This document shows positions 7,432-13,974 of a DNA stretch of 18,825 bases, in pieces (within the stretch, counting starts at the first letter, position 1; every line of letters begins with the position of its first letter). The stretch is from Planctomycetota bacterium (GTDB lineage: Bacteria; Planctomycetota; SBBH01; JACQRN01). The notes below the pieces were generated by a model. The model was not told where the DNA came from. It saw only the letters and a list, made by a program, of their open reading frames with translations, and did not search any database. The position numbers were made by a program, and so were the translations under genes. Location: assembly GCA_016206515.1 (NCBI GenBank), contig JACQRN010000265.1, positions 1-18,825 of the forward strand. The letters run 5' to 3'.

Positions 7432-7563
7432 ATGCGCAAGTGGATTGTCCTGGTCCTGTTCTGCGGCGCCGCGTGCGGCGGCTGCGCAAAGAGCGAGCAG
7501 GTCGGTCAGGGGTTCCGGGACATGGGGAACATGTTCTGGCATTTCTTCCTTGAACCACGGTAA
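7432..7563 (+). CDS. Small predicted lipoprotein, 43 aa, unknown function
   Basis: This short gene encodes 43 residues beginning M-R-K-W-I-V-L-V-L-F-C-G-A-A-C-G-G-C. A basic N-terminus and short hydrophobic core run into Cys15 and Cys18, either of which could be the lipidated cysteine; neither lipobox is canonical (no Leu at -3). The mature part would be only about 26-29 residues and includes an aromatic patch (M-F-W-H-F-F). The strong ribosome binding site and dedicated promoter-like region argue that it is expressed. It is divergent from the kinase operon and lies 47 nt upstream of larE. It is in the size range of small envelope lipoproteins such as entericidins, but I see no real similarity to them. 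Confidence 0.65.
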   Translation: MRKWIVLVLFCGAACGGCAKSEQVGQGFRDMGNMFWHFFLEPR

Positions 7564-7594
7564 ACGCGCCGCGCGGACCGGTCTCCGTTCCGGG

Positions 7595-7600
7595 TATAAG
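7595..7600 (+). promoter_or_regulatory. Candidate -10 box (TATAAG) of larE
   Basis: TATAAG matches TATAAT at five of six positions and ends 10 nt before the larE ATG at 7611. No Shine-Dalgarno sequence lies between them, so a transcript from this box would be nearly leaderless. No consensus -35 is visible. Confidence 0.45.
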
Positions 7601-7610
7601 ATGCGCGCCG

Positions 7611-8423
7611 ATGTCCGTATCGCCCGGGATCTCTCTCCCTGACCGCCACCGAGCCCTGCGCGAGAGGCTGCGCTCTCTCCCGCGCGCGGTCGTGGCGTTC
7701 TCGGGCGGCGTCGACTCGTCGTTCCTCGCCCTGGAGGCGCGCGCGGCGCTCGGGGAGCGCGCCGAGGCGGTCACGGCGGTCTCCGAATCGCTCCCCCCCT
7801 GGGAACGGGAGGAGGCCAAGCGCGTCGCAGCCGAGATCGGGATCGCCCACCGCGAGATCGCCACGCGCGAGATGGACCGCCCCGAGTACCGCGCCAACGA
7901 CGCGAACCGCTGCTTCTTCTGCAAGGAGACGCTCCTGACGGCCCTGCGCGGGATCTCCCCGGAGGGGACACCGCTCCTGCTCGGGTACATCGCCGACGAC
8001 GCGGCGGACTTCCGCCCCGGACGCAAGGCCGCCCATATCGCCGGAGCGATCGCCCCTCTCGAGGAGGCAGGGCTCCGGAAGGAGGAGATCCGCCTCCTGG
8101 CGCGCGAGGCGGGGCTCTCGGTCTGGGACAAGCCGGCGCTCGCGTGCCTGTCGAGCCGCGTCGCCTACGGCCAGGAGGTGACGCCCGAGCTCCTGGGCCG
8201 GATCGGCCGCGCCGAATGGGCTCTCCGCCGCCTCGGTTTCGCCGAGGTCCGTGTGCGCACCCACGGCGCGCTCGCACGCGTCGAGGTCCCGCGCGCGCGC
8301 CTCGCCGAGGCGGCCGCGCGAGCCGGGGAGATCGCCGCCGCCCTGCGCGCGGAGAAGTACCTGTTTGTCACGCTGGACCTGGCAGGGCTGAAGTCGGGGT
8401 CGATGAACAGGCTTCTAATTTGA
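7611..8423 (+). CDS. larE: LarE-family ATP-dependent sacrificial sulfur transferase
   Basis: The 270-residue product matches LarE in length and motifs. The PP-loop S-G-G-V-D-S-S (31-37) binds ATP for adenylation. C-F-F-C-K (101-105) and K-P-A-L-A-C-L-S-S-R (174-183) are family hallmarks; Cys179 corresponds to the cysteine that donates sulfur in the best-studied LarE. The C-terminal L-D-L-x-G-x3-G-S-M-N is also typical. LarE converts the biscarboxylated pyridinium mononucleotide to its bis-thiocarboxylate on the way to the nickel-pincer cofactor of lactate racemase and related LarA enzymes; its partners LarB and LarC are not in this window. The start at 7611 is set by the TATAAG box. A perfect hairpin begins 3 nt after the stop. 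Some family members are only annotated as PP-loop or asparagine-synthase-like proteins, so the pathway role is inferred. Confidence 0.92.
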   Translation: MSVSPGISLPDRHRALRERLRSLPRAVVAFSGGVDSSFLALEARAALGERAEAVTAVSESLPPWEREEAKRVAAEIGIAHREIATREMDRPEYRANDANRCFFCKETLLTALRGISPEGTPLLLGYIADDAADFRPGRKAAHIAGAIAPLEEAGLRKEEIRLLAREAGLSVWDKPALACLSSRVAYGQEVTPELLGRIGRAEWALRRLGFAEVRVRTHGALARVEVPRARLAEAAARAGEIAAALRAEKYLFVTLDLAGLKSGSMNRLLI

Positions 8424-8426
8424 ACT

Positions 8427-8461
8427 GCAAATCGCGGGGACGTCGTGTCCCCGCGATTTGC
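8427..8461 (+). terminator. Perfect 15-bp hairpin after larE
   Basis: GCAAATCGCGGGGAC (8427-8441) pairs perfectly with 8447-8461 around a 5-nt loop, starting 3 nt past the larE stop. There is no following T-run, so it is not a textbook intrinsic terminator. It could act as a 3'-end stabiliser, and it is also the first element of the hairpin-repeat array. Confidence 0.55.
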
Positions 8462-8874
8462 GTCTACTCCTCGCGGCAGAGCCGCTCGTCGCATGCTCGC
8501 TGCGCGCCACCCCACGCGCAAGGTTCGTGCGCGTGGGGACCCGGGCGCTCCGCTGCGCGACCGGGCCATCCTTGGCCCGGAGGGTCCAGGCCGCCGGGAC
8601 GTCCATGTCCCTGGAAATTGCGTCTTGCTCCTCGGGGTCGCCCGTGCCAAGACTGCGGAGCGCGAAGCGGTCCGCCGGCACGGGCGACGGGCGGGCACGG
8701 ATGCCCGCCCCGGGTATCGCCCGAAGTGGCAAAGGGCCAGGGATGGCCCAAACGAAGGACATCAAGCCCTCGTCGCAATGCTCACTTCGGCACACCCCAC
8801 GCGCTCATTGTCCGCTCGTACGGCGCGTGGGGACCCTGTGCCTCCGTTGCGCACCCGGGCCATCCTTGGCCCGG
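8437..8874. repeat. Intergenic array of diverged hairpin repeats (two composite units)
   Basis: This 477-bp gene-free interval (8424-8900) is built from two diverged copies of a composite unit. Unit 1 (8437-8580) and unit 2 (8596-8874) each open with a GGGACGTC...GTCCC hairpin followed by ATTGCGTC- and CTCCTCG-like words. Each then has CCCCACGCGC...GCGCGTGGGG (8510-8519/8529-8538 and 8795-8804/8823-8832) and ends with the identical 20-mer CCGGGCCATCCTTGGCCCGG (8561-8580, 8855-8874), itself an 8-bp stem with a 4-nt loop. Unit 2 carries extra hairpins: TCGCCCGTGCC with GGCACGGGCGA, a 9-bp stem at 8689-8697/8702-8710, and GGGCCA-GGGA-TGGCCC (8734-8749). No coding frame there has credible protein features. 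Confidence 0.75.
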
Positions 8875-8885
8875 GCTCCTGTTGT

Positions 8886-8891
8886 TATCCT
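8886..8891 (+). promoter_or_regulatory. Candidate -10 box (TATCCT) of lptE-lptD
   Basis: TATCCT ends 9 nt before the lptE ATG. The stretch between is pyrimidine-rich with no Shine-Dalgarno sequence, again fitting a near-leaderless transcript. The box directly follows the last hairpin of the repeat array. Confidence 0.3.
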
Positions 8892-8900
8892 GCCTTTCCC

Positions 8901-9413
8901 ATGCGCCGACGCGGGCTGCGGATCGTCCTGTCGGCGCTCGCGCCTGCGGCGCTCGCCGTCGCGAGCCTGTCCGGCTGCCTCGGCTACCGGTTCACGCAGG
9001 ACCTGCCGGAGGGGGTCCGCTCCGTGCATGTCGCGCTGTTCGCCAACGCGACGCCGTACGCGGATCTCGAGTACGACCTGCGGCGCGAGACGGAACGTGA
9101 GATGCGACGCAGGGGGGTCCCGCTGGCACCGCCGGAGAGGGCGGACGCCACGCTCCGTGGCGCGATCACGGACTACCTCCCGGCCGCCGCGGTCTCGGTC
9201 GAGAGTTCCGGCCAGGTCCGGACGCGCCAGGTCACGCTGACGGTCGACTGGACGCTCGCGCGACCCGACGACCCGGCCCCCCTGCAGGCGGCGACCGGGC
9301 AGAAGGGGAGCGAGACGTTCCAGGCCGGAGCCAGCGGCGAGGCGACCGCGCGGGCCGAGGCGATCCGCGAGCTCGCCCAGGCGATCGTCGACCGCATCCT
9401 CGGCGAGTGGTGA
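8901..9413 (+). CDS. lptE: LptE-like LPS-assembly lipoprotein
   Basis: The 170-residue product has a basic N-terminus, hydrophobic core and lipobox L-S-G-C with Cys26, followed at once by L-G-Y-R-F, the (G)Y-x-(F/L) start typical of mature LptE. In known systems LptE is an outer-membrane lipoprotein that plugs the LptD barrel and helps deliver LPS to the cell surface. The body has the expected pattern: a strand with V-H-V-A-L-F-A-N, a helix rich in Glu/Arg (about 55-72), then strands V-T-L-T-V-D-W. The reading frame stays open far upstream through the repeat array, but only the ATG at 8901 gives a signal peptide. The stop overlaps the lptD start (GTGA), which strongly supports the assignment. 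Confidence 0.85.
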   Translation: MRRRGLRIVLSALAPAALAVASLSGCLGYRFTQDLPEGVRSVHVALFANATPYADLEYDLRRETEREMRRRGVPLAPPERADATLRGAITDYLPAAAVSVESSGQVRTRQVTLTVDWTLARPDDPAPLQAATGQKGSETFQAGASGEATARAEAIRELAQAIVDRILGEW

Positions 9414-11773
9414 TCTCCCCGCGGACCGGACGCGGAGGCCCTCGAAGGCGCGCCGCTCCCCTCGTCGCCGTCCTGGCGACGCTGATCCTCCCCGCATTCC
9501 CCGAGGAGCCGCCCGTCCCCCCGGCCGGTGCCGACGCGAGAGAGACGATGTCCTTCACGGTCTCCCCCGAGGGGAGCCTCGAATCGGACCTCGACGGGGA
9601 ATGGATCGCGGCGACCGGGGGGGTCGAGGCGCGGTACGGGAGTTTCGTCCTTCGCGCGGACTCGGCCGTCTGGTTCCCGGAGGCGTCCGTCTGCTATGCG
9701 GAGGGAGGGGTCGTCTTCTCGCAGGGGCGCGTCCACGGGATCGCCGACTCCCTGTGGGTGCTCCTGCGCGCCGGCGACATCGCGCGCGGCGAGATGCGGC
9801 ACGTGCGCCTGCGGTTCCCGGGGAATGCGGAGGCCCAGGACGTCCATGTCTCCTCGGACCTGGCGTTCTTCGAGACCGAGGCCTCCGGGGATCGCCTCGG
9901 CGAGAGGATCTTCCGGATGCCACGCTCCCACGTGGCGCTCTGCCGCCACGGCGTGCCGCACGTGGTGATCGCCTCGCGCCACGCGACGATGCGGTTCCGC
10001 GAGACCCATCCCGCAGCCGAGGGGATGACCGGGGAGCCGGAGAGGGTCATGAGCGCCAGGGGATCCGTGCTGAAGCTCGGCCGCTGGCCGGTGCTCCCCA
10101 TCCCGCCGTTCCGGTACTCCCTCGATTCCCCCTGGCAGATGCAGCCGCGCTGGGGAAGGACGGAGGTGCTCGGGGCGTACCAGGGGCTCACGGCGATCCT
10201 TTCACAGGGGGAGAGAACCTCTCCCTGGCTGAACAGGAGCGCCGCGCTCTCCCGCGCGAAGTGGATCGGGACCGTGGACCACTACGATGCTCGCGGGTGG
10301 GCGGCGGGGGCCGGGGCGCAGCTGCGCGGGCCGCGTCTTCATGGTTTTTTTGACGCCTACGGCATCCAGGACCACGGCCGGGACCGGGAGTTCACGGAGC
10401 TGGAGCGCTCCGACCGCTGGCGCTGGCGCACCTACCAGAGGATCGAGATCGACGACGACCAGCAGATCGACCTCGAGGCGCACGTCCTGTCCGACCCCGA
10501 CTTCCGGGACGTCTATTTCGAGCGCGAGGCGAAATCCGGGAAGGGGATCGAGAACCGGTTCCTCTACACGCACCGCTTCGACGGGGCCGCCTTCACCCTC
10601 CTCCAGAAGAACCGCGCCAACGACTTCCTCGACGAGGTCGAGTCGATGCCCAGAGCGCGCCTGGAGGTGTTCTCTCACGAGATGCCCGGGGGGCTCCTGT
10701 ACCGCTCCGAGACCGAGGCGGCGAACCTGCGACGGGTCCATGCGGACACCCCCTCCGGACCGGGGGACTCCTTCCGCCGGTACCGGTTCGACACGCTCCA
10801 GTACGTCTCGCGCCCGTTCACGACCGGGCCGGTGCAATGGGAGCCGTTCGGATCGGTCCGCCAGACCTGGTGGAGCCGCGAGCGTCCGGACCGGGACGAG
10901 GAGTCGATCTGGCGCGGGATCGGCTCCTACGGCGCCTCGGTCTCGACCGAGTTCTGGCGCGCCTGGGGCGACCCGGCCGGGAGTCGCCTGCGGCACAAGG
11001 TCGTCCCGCAGGCGACCTTCACCTCGGTGCAGGTGCCGACCGCGCTGCCGCGCCAGATCGACCCGTTCGACGGGATCGACGATATCTCCGCCTCGGAGGG
11101 GATCGCCCTGGAGCTGCGGCAGAGCCTCGAGGAGAAGCCCGGCCGCGACAGCGAACCCCGCCGCGTGGCGACCCTGACGCACGGGAGCACCCTCTACACC
11201 CACCCGGGCCGGGATCACCTCGTGACCGACGTGGACGGCGTCCCGGTGGCGCGGCGGTTCGGCCCCGTGCGCCAGGAGGCGCGCTATGACCCGATCGCGG
11301 GCCTGCGCTTCGCCTCGGACCTCGACTACGAGCCGTACCACGGTGTCATCACGGGGGCGACCCTCGGCGGCGCGTGGAACGGCGGCGCGTGGGAGGACGC
11401 GGTCGACCGGAGGGGGCGTGCGCGGATCTCGGGCGACCTCTCGCAGGGGCGCGGCCCGGCGGGAGAGCCGTTCTCCGACCTCATCCTGGCCGTCGAGCAC
11501 CGGTACGAGCGTGCGGGGGCAGACACCGTCGCGGGGCGCCTCGGGACGCGCCTGGGCGACCGGTGGGAGGTCTCGACCGAGGCGGAGTTCGAGCTCGATC
11601 ACGGCGCTGCGATCCGCGAGCGAAGCGTCTCCCTGCGCCGCGACCAGCACGACTACCTCGTGGAGCTCGCCCTCGAGACGGACGCCGACGGGGAGATCAG
11701 CTTCCGCTTCCGCATCTCCCCGCGCGGGTTCGACTCGAACCTCGGGATGGGGGCGGAGACGGTTCCGCAGTAG
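9410..11773 (+). CDS. lptD: LptD-like LPS-assembly outer-membrane protein
   Basis: The 787-residue product starts at GTG 9410 within the GTGA overlap with lptE; GTG 9407 would add one residue. A signal peptide (about 1-30) precedes an OstA/LptA-like beta-jellyroll (about 62-200). Then comes P-V-L-P-I-P-P-F-R-Y (227-236), equivalent to the conserved P-x-x-Y-x-P-Y segment at the entry to the barrel. The remainder is alternating polar/hydrophobic strands rich in Arg, Asp, Trp and Tyr, as expected for the large LptD barrel. LptD inserts LPS into the outer leaflet together with LptE. I see only two cysteines (C95, C178), both N-terminal, whereas E. coli LptD forms disulfides from four cysteines distributed over both domains. 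Length is close to the family norm. Confidence 0.88.
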   Translation: MISPRTGRGGPRRRAAPLVAVLATLILPAFPEEPPVPPAGADARETMSFTVSPEGSLESDLDGEWIAATGGVEARYGSFVLRADSAVWFPEASVCYAEGGVVFSQGRVHGIADSLWVLLRAGDIARGEMRHVRLRFPGNAEAQDVHVSSDLAFFETEASGDRLGERIFRMPRSHVALCRHGVPHVVIASRHATMRFRETHPAAEGMTGEPERVMSARGSVLKLGRWPVLPIPPFRYSLDSPWQMQPRWGRTEVLGAYQGLTAILSQGERTSPWLNRSAALSRAKWIGTVDHYDARGWAAGAGAQLRGPRLHGFFDAYGIQDHGRDREFTELERSDRWRWRTYQRIEIDDDQQIDLEAHVLSDPDFRDVYFEREAKSGKGIENRFLYTHRFDGAAFTLLQKNRANDFLDEVESMPRARLEVFSHEMPGGLLYRSETEAANLRRVHADTPSGPGDSFRRYRFDTLQYVSRPFTTGPVQWEPFGSVRQTWWSRERPDRDEESIWRGIGSYGASVSTEFWRAWGDPAGSRLRHKVVPQATFTSVQVPTALPRQIDPFDGIDDISASEGIALELRQSLEEKPGRDSEPRRVATLTHGSTLYTHPGRDHLVTDVDGVPVARRFGPVRQEARYDPIAGLRFASDLDYEPYHGVITGATLGGAWNGGAWEDAVDRRGRARISGDLSQGRGPAGEPFSDLILAVEHRYERAGADTVAGRLGTRLGDRWEVSTEAEFELDHGAAIRERSVSLRRDQHDYLVELALETDADGEISFRFRISPRGFDSNLGMGAETVPQ

Positions 11774-11793
11774 ACCGCAAGGAACACGCGGAA

Positions 11794-11874
11794 ACAGGAG
11801 TCAGGAGTCAGAAGACGGGAGTCAGAAGTACGGCCTAACAACCTCCTGTCTCCTGACTCCTGTCTCCTGTCTTC
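11794..11874. repeat. GAGTCAG-type purine/pyrimidine inverted repeat between convergent genes
   Basis: Between the convergent lptD and SDR stops, a purine-rich run of GGAGTCAG words (11794-11829) faces a pyrimidine-rich run (11841-11874). The best stem is ACAGGAGTCAGGAG (11794-11807) with CTCCTGACTCCTGT (11850-11863), 14 bp perfect. A second register pairs GAAGACGGGAG (11811-11821) with CTCCTGTCTTC (11864-11874) with one G-T wobble. It could terminate transcription from both sides. Words of this type also occur as dispersed intergenic repeats in other bacterial genomes. Confidence 0.7.
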
Positions 11875-11890
11875 TATCTCTATCGTTCGA

Positions 11891-12784
11891 TCACGATAAG
11901 GCTTCCCGCAGCGCCCCCTCGAGCGCCGGATACTTGAAGACGTATCCCGACGCCAGCGCGGCGCGGGGCGCGACGCGCTGGGAGGAGAGAAGGACCCCAG
12001 CGAACTCGCCAAGCGCGGCCTTCAGGGCGAACCCGGGGACCGGAAAGATCGCGGGGCGGCGCAGGACGCGCCCCAGGGTCCGCGTGAAATCCGCGTTCGT
12101 GACCGGCGCCGGGGCGACCGCGTTGACGGGGCCCGATACCGCCTCGTTCCCGATCGCGTGCAGGATCAGGTCGACGACGTCATCGAGGTGGACCCACGAC
12201 ATCCACTGCCTGCCGCTCCCGAGCCGCCCCCCGACCCCGAAGCGGAACGGCGGGAGCATCTTCGACAGCGCCCCGCCCCCCGCGCCCAGGACGATCCCGA
12301 TCCGCAGCGAGACGACCCGCACGCCGAAGGCGCGCGCTGCCGCGGCCGCCTCCTCCCAGGCGCGGCAGACCTCCGCCAGGAAGTCGGAACCCGGCGGCGA
12401 CGACTCGTCGAGCACCTCATCCCCCCGGTCGCCGTAGTACCCGACCGCCGAGGCGCAGACGAGGACGCGCGGCTTCCCGCTGGAGCGCTCGATCATCCGG
12501 ACGAGGTTGCGCGTCCCGGTCACGCGGCTGTCGCGGATGCGCGCCTTCTTCTCGAGGCTCCAGCGCCCCTCGGCGACCGGCTCGCCGGCCAGGTGCACGA
12601 CCGCCCCGACCCCCGCGCACGCCTCGGGCGGCGGCTCGCCGAGTGGCGTCCAGCGGTAGGCCGTCCCACCCGGCCCGTTGATGCCGGCCACAAGCGGGGA
12701 GCGCGTCAGGATCGCCGGCCGGTCGAGGGATCGCAGGAGGCGCGTCCCGACGAACCCGGTCGCTCCGGTCACGAGGACGCGCAT
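11891..12784 (-). CDS. YfcH-like SDR epimerase (TIGR01777 family)
   Basis: The 297-residue product is an extended short-chain dehydrogenase/reductase. The NAD(P)-binding motif G-A-T-G-F-V-G is at 7-13. V-V-H-L-A-G-E-P (62-69), S-A-V-G-Y-Y-G-D-R-G-D-E (112-123), D-F-L-A-E-V-C-R-A-W-E (134-144) and R-I-G-I-V-L-G (161-167) are the standard landmarks of the YfcH/TIGR01777 group. The C-terminal part (about 249-295, P-V-P-G-F-A-L-K-A-A-L-G-E) matches DUF1731. Family members are called nucleoside-diphosphate-sugar epimerases, but the substrate is generally unknown. The frame extends further upstream with no start of comparable quality; ATG 12784 gives the exact family length. It is the last gene of the minus-strand LPS set, 38 nt after the heptosyltransferase, with its own -10-like box. 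Confidence 0.93.
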   Translation of the reverse strand: MRVLVTGATGFVGTRLLRSLDRPAILTRSPLVAGINGPGGTAYRWTPLGEPPPEACAGVGAVVHLAGEPVAEGRWSLEKKARIRDSRVTGTRNLVRMIERSSGKPRVLVCASAVGYYGDRGDEVLDESSPPGSDFLAEVCRAWEEAAAAARAFGVRVVSLRIGIVLGAGGGALSKMLPPFRFGVGGRLGSGRQWMSWVHLDDVVDLILHAIGNEAVSGPVNAVAPAPVTNADFTRTLGRVLRRPAIFPVPGFALKAALGEFAGVLLSSQRVAPRAALASGYVFKYPALEGALREALS

Positions 12785-12796
12785 GGACACCGGTAA

Positions 12797-12802
12797 GGTA
12801 TA
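12797..12802 (-). promoter_or_regulatory. Candidate -10 box (TATACC) of the SDR gene
   Basis: TATACC on the minus strand lies 12 nt before ATG 12784; an overlapping TACCTT is 10 nt away. It falls in the 38-nt gap after the heptosyltransferase, so the SDR gene may have its own internal promoter in addition to read-through. Confidence 0.3.
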
Positions 12803-12822
12803 CCGGCGCGAAGCGAACTCGA

Positions 12823-13974
12823 CTATCTGGCGAGCCGCATCGCGGCCTCGACCACCTGCGCCGGCTCGATCCGCGACAGGCACGGGTGCCCCTCCACGTT
12901 GCACACACGCAGGGCGCACGGCGCGCACGGGACATCGTGGGAGAGGATCGCGACCCGCTCCCCACGCGGCGCCCACTCCTCCGGACGGCACGTCCCGCTG
13001 AAGACGACCACTGTGGGCGTGCCGAGGAGCGCGGAGAGATGCGACGGCCCGGAATCGTTGGAGACGACGCACCGCGCGCCCGCGAGGACCCCCGCCAGGG
13101 CCGGCAGCGTCGTCCGCCCCGCGAGGGAGACCGCGCCGGGGACTCCCGCGACAACCTCCAGCGCGAGCGCCTCCTCGCCGGGCCCGCCCATGACGAGAAC
13201 GGCCCATCCCGTGCGATCCCGGAGGAGGGATGCCGCCCGCGCGAGGCGCGCCGTCCCCCACTGCTTGGCCGTCGTCCCCGCGCCCGGACGGACCACGAGG
13301 TACGCCGCGTCCGGCTCCACACCCGCCCCGAGCAGTGTGCGCCGCCCCTCCTCCCTCCACGCGGGGGGGATCGCCAAGGACTCCGCGACGACGTCGCCGG
13401 TAAGCGCCGCGGAGCCTGTCTCGAGCCCCGTCGAGGGAGCGAATGCGCGCACCACGCCGACATCCCGATCGGAGGCGTGCGCGCCGTCGCGCCAGGGAAC
13501 CGCCCGCGTGAGGAAGGGCCCCCCTCCGGTCCCGGTCGGGGCGATCCGGACGGGGATCCCGGCGAGGCGGATCGCGGCGATCGCGCGCAGGTCGCCGCGC
13601 AGGTCGATCGCCGCGTCATACCGCCCCCGCCGCAGGAGGCGCAGCAGCCCCCCCCACCCGGCCAGGATCGGCCGCCGGCCGGAGACGAACCACGCCAGGT
13701 CGAGAGGCACGACCTCGTCCACCGGCGCGACCCCCCGCGCGAGATCCGCGAAGGGGCGCGCAACGGCGAGCGTGATGTGATCGCGAGGGCACGAGGCGCG
13801 CAACACACGCAGGGCGGGGACCGACAGGAGGAGATCCCCCAAGGCGTCGGGGCGGAACACGAAGATCCGCCTCGCGCCGCCGCGCGGCGCGCCCGACACG
13901 CGCGGCAGGCACGCCCCGGCGGCGTCGATGAACGCGGAGGCCGCACGCCAGGCGGGGTTGCGAAGAACCTTCAC
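12823..13974 (-). CDS. GT9-family heptosyltransferase (LPS core)
   Basis: The 383-residue product starts at GTG 13974, overlapping the upstream GT2 stop (GTGA). It has the ADP-heptose:LPS heptosyltransferase fold. The N-terminal R-P-D-A-L-G-D-L-L-L (41-50) carries the conserved G-D whose Asp (D47) aligns with the catalytic base of WaaC. The donor half includes V-V-R-P-G-A-G-T-T-A-K-Q-W (227-239, K237) and S-N-D-S-G-P-S-H-L (305-313, D307). A C-terminal cysteine cluster (C350, C353, C358, C365, spacing C-x2-C-x4-C-x6-C) is common in WaaF/GT9-like proteins outside the enterics. The enzyme would transfer heptose or a related sugar to the inner core on the cytoplasmic side. WaaC versus WaaF identity cannot be settled here. 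Confidence 0.92.
   Translation of the reverse strand: MKVLRNPAWRAASAFIDAAGACLPRVSGAPRGGARRIFVFRPDALGDLLLSVPALRVLRASCPRDHITLAVARPFADLARGVAPVDEVVPLDLAWFVSGRRPILAGWGGLLRLLRRGRYDAAIDLRGDLRAIAAIRLAGIPVRIAPTGTGGGPFLTRAVPWRDGAHASDRDVGVVRAFAPSTGLETGSAALTGDVVAESLAIPPAWREEGRRTLLGAGVEPDAAYLVVRPGAGTTAKQWGTARLARAASLLRDRTGWAVLVMGGPGEEALALEVVAGVPGAVSLAGRTTLPALAGVLAGARCVVSNDSGPSHLSALLGTPTVVVFSGTCRPEEWAPRGERVAILSHDVPCAPCALRVCNVEGHPCLSRIEPAQVVEAAMRLAR

Noticed and set aside
7332..7439. Kinase start at ATG 7439
   Set aside because: It would translate the reverse of the lipoprotein promoter and ribosome binding site and overlap that gene's start; codon choice there is atypical for the genome.
7427..7642. 71-codon frame beginning at ATG 7427
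   Set aside because: The ATG is only 2 nt from the Shine-Dalgarno core, the translation is Ser/Arg/Ala-rich without features, and it overlaps larE. The frame from ATG 7432 gives a signal-peptide-like protein.
8427..8874. CRISPR array
   Set aside because: Repeats are few, diverged, palindromic in several different ways and without regular spacers or cas genes.
8445..8900. Upstream extension of the lptE frame through the repeat array, and other frames there
   Set aside because: Translated hairpin repeats give meaningless repeated peptides; the lipobox signal peptide begins only at 8901.
10202..11650. 482-codon minus-strand frame inside lptD
   Set aside because: Composition is Arg/Gly/Val/Pro-rich without motifs and it is opposite a well-supported beta-barrel gene.
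12785..13360. Extended 489-codon version of the SDR
   Set aside because: The extra part is a shadow of the heptosyltransferase gene; the Rossmann motif starts 7 residues after ATG 12784.
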